Source: Pseudomonadota bacterium (GTDB lineage Bacteria; Pseudomonadota; Gammaproteobacteria; Steroidobacterales; Steroidobacteraceae). Taken from it: a stretch of DNA of 6,735 nucleotides. Below, in pieces: positions 1 through 5,409 of this stretch; positions within the stretch are counted from its first letter, which is position 1; every line of letters begins with the position of its first letter. Below the pieces are notes generated by a model that saw only the letters and a list, made by a program, of their open reading frames with translations, was not told the origin of the DNA and did not search any database. A program made the translations under genes and the position numbers. The DNA lies in the NCBI GenBank assembly GCA_021805275.1, contig JAJZFQ010000065.1:1-6735 (forward strand), given 5' to 3'.

Positions 1-218
1 CGGCGCTGCGCCGTTACCTGTTCGTCCTGCACCGGGTACAGGGGCATACCGTCGAGCTCAACGGCCAGGTGCTCCCGCGCCTCGCCAGTCCTGCGGCGCT
101 CAGCCGTTGTGCGCACGCGTGCTGGGCGAGGGGGCACAAGGCAGCGACCGCGCTCACGTATATCGCGCTGCCGGCCGGCAAGCCTTACCGTGTGCGCATC
201 GACGAAGCGCTCCACTAG
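1..218 (+). CDS. C-terminal end of a probable glycoside hydrolase (GH31-like tail), 5' end outside window
   Basis: The frame starting at base 3 is open from the window edge to a TAG at 216-218 and gives 71 residues. It reads as a compact beta-rich tail: RRYLFVLHRV, then a VELNGQVL strand-turn, a helical Ala/Cys/His-rich stretch, and a final LTYIALPAGKPYRVRI strand pair. The pattern of an 'R-x-Y-x-x-x-L-H' strand followed by 'V-x-x-N-G' and a last 'LP....V.I' strand resembles the C-terminal beta domains of GH31 alpha-glucosidases and alpha-xylosidases; that is from memory of the family, and no catalytic region is visible. A glycosidase fits the neighbours, all of which look involved in alpha-glucan use. 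It is 887 bases from the next confident gene, so it probably belongs to a separate transcript. Other glycosidases with a beta-sandwich tail cannot be excluded. That this frame is coding is fairly secure; the family is not. Confidence 0.55.
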   Translation, partial: ALRRYLFVLHRVQGHTVELNGQVLPRLASPAALSRCAHACWARGHKAATALTYIALPAGKPYRVRIDEALH

Positions 219-309
219 CGGGAGCTGGAATGGACCCGATGGCCGGCACTCGCGCTTCAACAGCGGTCCAGTTCGCGCGTGCGTGCGGGAATTTCAGGAA
301 CAGCCGTGC

Positions 310-1014
310 ATGAATCGCCGCAGAGCGGTAGGTGCCCGATCGGGATCACCGGGAGGCCGAGCGGACGGAGGATCGACGTGGCGAGGACTGATGGTGCATC
401 TTCGACACGACCATGGAGAGTGGCGCGCGTCGCGCCGCACTCCGCTGTTTCAGCTCAATCCGTTGAGCAGCGCGCTCCTTCGGGTTCCCGGTCACCACTG
501 GGCGCACGGCGACAACCATGGCCACGGGCCGGAGGTCTCCGGCGACTTGCGGGCGTCGTCTGACCGTCATTCGCAATCCGCCGACTCCGTCTCCGTCCCC
601 GCGACGCCGCGGATCCGCGGTTGCGTCGTGACGAGAGCCGCTATCGAGCATGACGGTGCCACGATCCGTGCTGTGATCCGGGAGGCACCGAACGGGATCT
701 CCACCGACCTAACCGACCACGTCGATGCCATGGCGGGCCTCGTCACGCCCGGCGGGCGGAAGAACGGGGCCAGACACCCGATCCCTCCGGATCGCTGCGG
801 CGACGGTAGCACGAGAAATGCGGTCCTGACGGAAGAGTGCGGCGCGGTAGACCGAGAGCCCGAACATCACATCTGGAGCAGCGGCCCCAATCGCGTTGCG
901 CCCACCGTCAGCGGCGCACCGCCGACTGCGACAGTGGACGGGGTAGGCTGGTGTGGTTCGTCAGCGCCCCATGGCGTGACGCTCGAACCCTACTCTGAAG
1001 AGCGGCCGCGCTGA
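310..1014 (+). CDS. Doubtful 234-residue open frame, possible unrecognised gene or gene remnant
   Basis: This frame starts at ATG 310 with AGGAA at 296-300, nine bases upstream, and runs to TGA 1012-1014. It is open for about 265 codons of the gap, longer than expected by chance at this G+C. Third-position G+C counted by eye is about 62% for 310-495, about 84% for 496-774 and about 70% after that, so only the middle looks like a coding gene. The product is polar, with no signal peptide or membrane segment. It has a His-rich stretch at residues 62-72 (HHWAHGDNHGH) and a more protein-like segment at about 104-148 (for example IEHDGATIRAVIREAP). The first third is Arg/Gly/Ser-rich and looks spurious. 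I recognise no family. It ends 91 bases before the GH13 start and overlaps the CRP-like site. The same frame is also open upstream through the partial glycosidase gene, where it is only a shadow. It could be a true lineage-specific gene, a decayed gene, or chance. Confidence 0.2.
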   Translation: MNRRRAVGARSGSPGGRADGGSTWRGLMVHLRHDHGEWRASRRTPLFQLNPLSSALLRVPGHHWAHGDNHGHGPEVSGDLRASSDRHSQSADSVSVPATPRIRGCVVTRAAIEHDGATIRAVIREAPNGISTDLTDHVDAMAGLVTPGGRKNGARHPIPPDRCGDGSTRNAVLTEECGAVDREPEHHIWSSGPNRVAPTVSGAPPTATVDGVGWCGSSAPHGVTLEPYSEERPR

Positions 1015-1025
1015 TTGCATTCACA
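1010..1025. promoter_or_regulatory. CRP/Clp-like binding site upstream of the GH13 operon
   Basis: The sequence is GCTGA, six bases, TCACA. It matches the CRP consensus TGTGA-N6-TCACA at 8 of 10 fixed positions, with one perfect half-site. Its downstream edge is about 80 bases before the ATG at 1106. CRP-family proteins (CRP, or Clp in Xanthomonads) commonly control carbohydrate and secreted-enzyme genes, so the site would make sense here. A half-site match of this quality can arise by chance, and no convincing -35/-10 pair is visible to place it against a promoter. Confidence 0.3.
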
Positions 1026-1034
1026 ACAGCCGCG

Positions 1035-1052
1035 CGAATTGCGGAGATTTCG
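1035..1052. promoter_or_regulatory. Operator-like inverted repeat in the GH13 leader
   Basis: CGAATT and ATTTCG are separated by GCGGAG; five of six arm positions are complementary, giving an 18-base imperfect palindrome. It sits 53 bases before the GH13 start codon, where a repressor operator could lie. CGAA/TTTCG-type arms are compatible with LacI-family operators, which often control alpha-glucan loci in proteobacteria, but the typical central CG of those sites is not present. It may simply be chance. Confidence 0.2.
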
Positions 1053-1093
1053 GCGAGCACCTCCCGCGAGGATGGCCGGGCGACACGAGCAAG

Positions 1094-1098
1094 AAAGG
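1094..1098 (+). promoter_or_regulatory. Shine-Dalgarno site of the GH13 gene
   Basis: AAAGG, inside the purine run AAGAAAGG at 1091-1098, lies seven bases before ATG 1106. It supports that start, which also gives a well-formed lipoprotein signal peptide immediately after it. The ATG at 1072 is in another frame. Confidence 0.7.
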
Positions 1099-1105
1099 CA
1101 CACCG

Positions 1106-3169
1106 ATGATCAAACATCAATGGGGATTGCGGCGCCGCGCCGTGGCGCTGGCGATTGCAGGACTGACGTGCGTGCTCGCGGCCTGCGGTGGCGCCGCCGC
1201 GCCCGTCACGGCCATGCCAGGTGCTGCGGCGGGTACGGTGAGCAGTGCGCCGGCGCCGATCGACACCGCGGCGCTGTTTTCCGACCAGGGCTCGATGTAC
1301 GACAGTGACTCCCAGCCGGGCGCGACTGATCCGGTCACCGTCACGTTGCAAACGGCACACGCGAACGTCACCAGTGTGAATCTCGAGTACTACGATACCG
1401 CGGACGGCGCGTTCCACTACATCGCCATGCAGGTTGCTGCGCAGGATCCGACCGGTCAGTTCGATGAGTGGCAGGGGACAATCCCGGCGAGCGGATCGGA
1501 GAAGTACTATCGATTCGAGATCGGCAACGGCAGTGAGACGGTGTGGTACAACGCCGAAGGTGTCAGTATGACGGCGCCCGCGTCGGGGGACTTCTTCGTC
1601 ATCCCGGGATTTCAGACGCCGAACTGGATGAAAGACGGCGTGATGTATGAAATCTTCGTCGATCGATTCTTCGACGGCGATCCGACCAATGATGTGACCA
1701 GCGGACAGTATACCTATGCGGGGTGCGCAACCGAGCAGCACGCCTGGGGTACGAGCGTCTATGCGACGGTCCCGGGGTGCAACGGGGAAGTTTTCTTCGG
1801 GGGCGACCTGGCGGGCATCGACCAGAAGTTGAGCTACATCAAGCAGACTCTGGGGGCGGACATTCTGTATCTGACGCCCATTTTTCAGGCGCCGTCGAAT
1901 CACAAGTACGATACCGCGGATTATTACCAGGTGGATCCGGCGTTCGGCACCAATGCGGAACTGGAGACCTTGATCCAGGATGTGCATGGCAGCGCGAACG
2001 GTCCTCCGGGGTACCTCATTCTCGATGGCGTGTTCAATCACACGGGCGACAGCAACTGCTGGTTCGGGCGCGAGACCTACGGCACGCTGACGTGTTCGGT
2101 GGTCGGGGCCTATCAGTCGCAGTCGAGCCCGTATTACAGCTGGTACACGTTCCAGGATTGGCCGACGCAGTATTCGAGCTTTCTCGACATGGTTCCGACC
2201 ATGCCGAAGCTCAATTACGGCGCCAGCGGTTCGTCCGTACGGGAGCAGATCTACGCCAGTCCGAACTCAGTGGTCCAGACGTACCTCCGTGCCCCCTATG
2301 GCATCGACGGCTGGCGCCTTGATTCCGCGCAGCTTCTCGATGCCGATGGCAATGGCGGCTCGGACGCCACCAATCATCAGATCATGCGCGAGTTGCGCAC
2401 CGCGGTGCTGTCGGCCAATCCGAATGCCGAGATTCTCGGGGAGTTCTGGGGCGATCCGGCGCCCTGGCTCGACGGCGGTCACGAGTGGGACGGCGCGATG
2501 AACTACAACGGGTTCACCGATCCGCTCTCGGAGTGGCTCTGCGGTGTGGATGAGAGCGGCAATACCGCCGCGCTGGATGTCGCCCAATTTGACGCGGCGT
2601 TGCGCAATGCTCGCGCGGACCTGCCGGTGAACGTACAGGAGACGATGACCAACGAACTCGGTACGCACGATACCCCGCGCTTCACGACTCGCTGCGGCGA
2701 TGATCTGGCGAAGACCGAACTGGCGATGATCTTCCAGTTCACCTACATCGGTACGCCGACGATCTACTACGGCGACGAATACGGCATGCAGGGTGCCAAT
2801 GACCCGGACGACCGGCGCACGTTCGACTGGTCGAAGGCGACGCTTTCCGATCCGCCCGTGGCGCTGACTCATCAGCTGATCACCATCCGCAACACGTATG
2901 CGGCGTTACGGACCGGCTCGTTCATGACCCTGGTGGTGGATGACGCCGATGACCTCTACGCATATGGTCGCTTCGATGCGAACCACCGCATTGCCGTGGT
3001 CCTGAACGCGGGCGCCAGCCCCCAGAGCGTCTCGGTGCCGGTGGGCGAGCTCAGTATGACCAATGGGTCGACGGTACGCGACCTGCTCGCCGGCGGGGTT
3101 TACACTGTCGAGCAGGGGACCGTCACGGTGAGCGTGCCGGCCGACTCCGGAGTGATACTCGAACAATGA
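1106..3169 (+). CDS. Lipoprotein alpha-amylase family enzyme, GH13 neopullulanase/cyclomaltodextrinase type
   Basis: The 687-residue product should hydrolyse alpha-1,4 (possibly also alpha-1,6) bonds in maltooligosaccharides, cyclodextrins or pullulan outside the cytoplasm. A basic n-region (GLRRR), a hydrophobic core and the lipobox LAAC (residues 24-27) mark a lipoprotein. Gly at +2 is not an inner-membrane retention signal, so the outer membrane is likely. An Ala/Pro/Ser linker (28-52) leads to a CBM34-like beta domain (about 55-165), the catalytic (beta/alpha)8 barrel (about 172-600) and a C-terminal beta domain (about 605-687). All conserved GH13 regions are visible: DGVFNH 307-312, MPKLN 366-370, DGWRLD with nucleophile Asp406, ILGEFW with acid/base Glu446, and GTHDTPR with Asp522. 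MPKLN is the neopullulanase-subgroup signature (GH13_20 and relatives). The mature protein has six cysteines (207, 225, 318, 330, 479, 530), compatible with disulfides in an oxidising compartment. The stop overlaps the next start by four bases. Enzyme class is firm; exact substrate is inferred. Confidence 0.95.
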   Translation: MIKHQWGLRRRAVALAIAGLTCVLAACGGAAAPVTAMPGAAAGTVSSAPAPIDTAALFSDQGSMYDSDSQPGATDPVTVTLQTAHANVTSVNLEYYDTADGAFHYIAMQVAAQDPTGQFDEWQGTIPASGSEKYYRFEIGNGSETVWYNAEGVSMTAPASGDFFVIPGFQTPNWMKDGVMYEIFVDRFFDGDPTNDVTSGQYTYAGCATEQHAWGTSVYATVPGCNGEVFFGGDLAGIDQKLSYIKQTLGADILYLTPIFQAPSNHKYDTADYYQVDPAFGTNAELETLIQDVHGSANGPPGYLILDGVFNHTGDSNCWFGRETYGTLTCSVVGAYQSQSSPYYSWYTFQDWPTQYSSFLDMVPTMPKLNYGASGSSVREQIYASPNSVVQTYLRAPYGIDGWRLDSAQLLDADGNGGSDATNHQIMRELRTAVLSANPNAEILGEFWGDPAPWLDGGHEWDGAMNYNGFTDPLSEWLCGVDESGNTAALDVAQFDAALRNARADLPVNVQETMTNELGTHDTPRFTTRCGDDLAKTELAMIFQFTYIGTPTIYYGDEYGMQGANDPDDRRTFDWSKATLSDPPVALTHQLITIRNTYAALRTGSFMTLVVDDADDLYAYGRFDANHRIAVVLNAGASPQSVSVPVGELSMTNGSTVRDLLAGGVYTVEQGTVTVSVPADSGVILEQ
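3166..3169 (+). other. ATGA stop/start overlap between the GH13 and six-hairpin genes
   Basis: The TGA of the GH13 gene (3167-3169) shares bases with the ATG of the next gene (3166-3168). The nearest purine-rich site, GGAG at 3149-3152, is 13 bases from the ATG, which is long for a normal Shine-Dalgarno sequence. Re-initiation by ribosomes ending the GH13 gene is therefore the likely mode of translation, tying the output of the two enzymes together. Confidence 0.85.
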
Positions 3170-5409
3170 ACGTCAAGGTGCGCGTGCTGAAATGCAATGC
3201 AGGGGCCCGAGGCGCGCGGCTCGCGCTCGCGGCGCTGATCGGGGTGGTCATGGCCGTGCCGGCGGTGGCCGGAGACTGGCACACCTCGCTCACCTGGCGG
3301 GGCCGCGAGGCGCGGGTTGCCCGGCTGCCTGGAGGCGCGTATCTGCTGCATGGCGCACACCGGACTCGCAAGATCGGCCCGCAACGGTTCCGCACGCACA
3401 CGGCGAGTCCGATGTTTGATGCGCTGTTCGCCATGGCGCAGTCGGATCTGCGCAAGGACTCGGTGCGCGCCATCGAGGATCCGGCTTTCAATCACGGCAA
3501 GCCCATTCCCTGCCGCTGCTTCATCGCCGGCAAGGACTGGCCGTTCGCGTGGACGCGCGACCTGTCTTATTCGACCGATCTGGCGCTGTGGCGGTTCGAT
3601 CCGCGGCGGGCCCGGACTTCGCTGCTGTTCAAGCTCTCCTCGGTGCGCGCCGCCGGGGTGCGGCCCGGCCTGTACGTCATGCAGGACACCGGCTCCGGCG
3701 GCAGTTGGCCGATCAGCACCGATCGGATCGTCTGGTTCCTCGGCGCGCAACACTTGCTCGGGGATCGCCGGTTTGCTGCCACGGTCTACCGGGCGGTGCG
3801 CGATACCCTCGCGCAGGACCGCCGCTACACATTCGATCGGCACGTCGGGTTGTATCGCGGCGAAACCTCGTTCCTCGACTGGCGCCAGCAGACCTACCCG
3901 GAATGGACCGCACACAACGTGGTGTTCATTGCCCAGTCATTCTCGCTGTCGACCAACGTGCTGCATTACGACGCGTTGCGGCTCGCCGCGTCCATGGCAC
4001 GCCAGCACGCCCAGACGGCGCTCGCGCACCACTATGCCGTGCAGGCACGGCAGTTGAAGCAGGCCATCAACCGGCGGTTCTGGCAGCCCCGGGCGGGTCT
4101 GTACATGAGCTACATCGGTGGGCGCATTCGGCCGGCTCCGTATGATGCCTACGATCTGCTCGGCCTCGATCTGGCCATCACCAGTGGCGTTGCGTCGCCG
4201 GCGCGCGCGCGCCGTGTGCTCGAACGATATCCGGTCTGGCCCGCCGGCAGTCCCGTGATCTGGCCGGAGCGGCGCGATCAGCCGATCTATCACAATCGGG
4301 CCATCTGGCCGTTCGTCAGCGATTTCACGCTGCGCGCGGCGCGGCGGGTCGAGGACGGCGCGTTGATCACTCGCGAAGTGCGCTCGCTGATGCGCGGCGC
4401 GGCGCTCGCCGGCTCGAACATGGAAAATTTCTCCCTGCTCGAGCAATCGACCCACGTCCCCGGCAAGCTCGGCGGGCCGGTGGTCGACTCGCGCCGCCAG
4501 CTCTGGTCGGTCGCCGGGTACCTCGACATGGTCATCCGAGGGGTCTTTGGCGTTCGTGACGACGGCACCGTGCATCCTGAAGTGCCGGCGGCGCTGGTGC
4601 CGATGCTGTTCGGGGCTCGGCGCAGCATTCAGATCGATCTCGGTGCCCGGCGCATCGTGCTCGAACGGCCGGCAGATCTCGCCGGCGGCCTGCTGGTGGC
4701 AGGCTCGGTGAGGACTCACGGCCGCCTGACCCGTGTGCGTCTCGTCCGCCGCAGTACAGCGTCGATGCCGCTCAGGCTTCATGCGCCGATGGACCTCCCG
4801 CCGACGCCTGCGGCACCGAGTGTCAGAGCGGTGGGTACGCGCTGGCGCATCCGCTCGTCCGTCCCGGGCATCCTGTACCGCAACGGCCGGCGCGTCGGTC
4901 CAATCGTCGGATCAGTGCTGCTCGCGCAGCGCGGGGGCTTGGAGTGCTTCAGCGTCACCGCGCGGGCCGGTGGGCTCCAGTCACTGCACAGCCGCTCGCG
5001 TTGCGTCGGTCCGGTGAGCGCGGTGGGATCGGCCTGGCCGCGCCACTGGCGCGCCCCGGTGAGCGGCGCTTACCTCGCCTGGGTGGATTACGATAACGCC
5101 CATGGGCCGATCAGCACCGGCATCACGGCCGCGGTACGCCAGCTGCTCGTGCAGTGCGGAGCCGCCGCCGCGCAGCGCGGTACGCTGGTCATGCCTCAGA
5201 GCCACGGCGTGCAGGCCTCAACCGTGGTGCGCTTCGAGGCGCACGCGGGCGAGCGCTGCACGTTCCGGCTCGCCGGCGGGTTCAACATGAGCGACCTGGC
5301 GCACTTCGCGTACTACACCGGTGGGGCGGGCGGGGCGTCGGGGCCGCTCAACGCGGCGAATATCTTCACCTTGCGCATTGCGCCGCTGGCGCCGGGGCGG
5401 CCGCGTTGA
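3166..5409 (+). CDS. Exported six-hairpin glycosidase-like protein of unassigned activity
   Basis: The 747-residue product starts with a Sec signal peptide: basic n-region, hydrophobic core LALAALIGVVMA, and an AVA cleavage site after residue 35. Residues about 80-465 look like an (alpha/alpha)6 barrel, the fold of GH15, GH63, GH78 and related enzymes. Marker segments are FAWTRDLSYSTDLAL (127-141), QDTGSGGSWPISTDR (173-187), GETSFLDWRQQTYP (232-245), YHNRAIWPFV (375-384) and RQLWSVAGYLDM (444-455). Asp132, Asp186, Glu233, Asp238 and Glu419 are candidate catalytic or sugar-binding acids; the true pair cannot be read from the sequence. I have seen similar segments in uncharacterised bacterial six-hairpin proteins, often labelled rhamnosidase-like or debranching-like, and do not assign a GH family. 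A beta-rich region (about 470-747) follows, with Cys594/613 and Cys664/698 possibly paired and a final segment (about 635-740) resembling a sugar-binding module. Coupling to a GH13 enzyme and an SLC45-like carrier suggests an exo-acting alpha-glucosidase or glucoamylase-like role in the periplasm; that is inference. Confidence 0.85.
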   Translation: MNVKVRVLKCNAGARGARLALAALIGVVMAVPAVAGDWHTSLTWRGREARVARLPGGAYLLHGAHRTRKIGPQRFRTHTASPMFDALFAMAQSDLRKDSVRAIEDPAFNHGKPIPCRCFIAGKDWPFAWTRDLSYSTDLALWRFDPRRARTSLLFKLSSVRAAGVRPGLYVMQDTGSGGSWPISTDRIVWFLGAQHLLGDRRFAATVYRAVRDTLAQDRRYTFDRHVGLYRGETSFLDWRQQTYPEWTAHNVVFIAQSFSLSTNVLHYDALRLAASMARQHAQTALAHHYAVQARQLKQAINRRFWQPRAGLYMSYIGGRIRPAPYDAYDLLGLDLAITSGVASPARARRVLERYPVWPAGSPVIWPERRDQPIYHNRAIWPFVSDFTLRAARRVEDGALITREVRSLMRGAALAGSNMENFSLLEQSTHVPGKLGGPVVDSRRQLWSVAGYLDMVIRGVFGVRDDGTVHPEVPAALVPMLFGARRSIQIDLGARRIVLERPADLAGGLLVAGSVRTHGRLTRVRLVRRSTASMPLRLHAPMDLPPTPAAPSVRAVGTRWRIRSSVPGILYRNGRRVGPIVGSVLLAQRGGLECFSVTARAGGLQSLHSRSRCVGPVSAVGSAWPRHWRAPVSGAYLAWVDYDNAHGPISTGITAAVRQLLVQCGAAAAQRGTLVMPQSHGVQASTVVRFEAHAGERCTFRLAGGFNMSDLAHFAYYTGGAGGASGPLNAANIFTLRIAPLAPGRPR
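5406..5409 (+). other. TTGA stop/start overlap; TTG start of the MFS transporter
   Basis: The TGA ending the six-hairpin gene (5407-5409) overlaps TTG 5406-5408, the likely start of the transporter. Starting here keeps the KPELSVRQMLNMS stretch that leads into the first membrane segment, which I recall as the usual N-terminus in this family. A G-rich run, GGGGCGG (5394-5400), is a weak ribosome site five bases upstream. The first ATG in frame is at 5439 and would cut into that leader, so TTG is preferred. Confidence 0.7.

Larger units (their letters stand above)
219..1105. other. 887-base gap with no recognisable gene
   Basis: Between the end of the partial glycosidase gene and the GH13 start I recognise no protein family on either strand. 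Several short frames are open on the minus strand (about 346-651 and 567-866), but they are Arg/Ser/Pro-rich and lack family motifs. The + strand frame 310-1014 is the best coding candidate and is listed separately. The region has no T-run terminator after the TAG at 216-218, no tRNA and no terminal repeats of an insertion sequence. The last about 100 bases, with two inverted repeats and a Shine-Dalgarno sequence, look like the control region of the downstream operon. Such a long gap in dense bacterial DNA suggests a decayed gene, an unrecognised gene or a long leader. Confidence 0.6.

Noticed and set aside
209..225. Small inverted repeat GCTCC/GGAGC around the TAG of the partial first gene, considered as a terminator
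   Set aside because: The stem is only five base pairs with a seven-base loop and no T-run follows, so it does not support intrinsic termination.
422..436. Perfect hairpin GGCGCG-CGT-CGCGCC in the gap
   Set aside because: Short G+C-only inverted repeats are frequent by chance at this base composition, and nothing nearby gives it a role.
607..620. Perfect 14-base palindrome CCGCGGATCCGCGG in the gap
   Set aside because: A 14-base palindrome is expected about once in a few windows of this size, more often in G+C-rich DNA. It has no T-run and no second copy that I can see.
219..1105. Insertion sequence or transposase remnant in the gap
   Set aside because: I found no terminal inverted repeats, target-site duplication or DDE/HTH transposase motif on either strand.
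908..2041. A 377-codon open frame on the minus strand across the gap end and the first half of the GH13 gene
   Set aside because: Most of it lies opposite the GH13 gene, whose conserved catalytic regions prove the + strand frame. The antisense product is Arg/Val/His-rich and recognisable as nothing.
3100..3915. Minus-strand open frames opposite the six-hairpin gene (also about 3937-4782)
   Set aside because: They are shadows of a strongly supported + strand gene, with low-complexity Arg/Ala/Pro/Gly composition and no plausible start signals.
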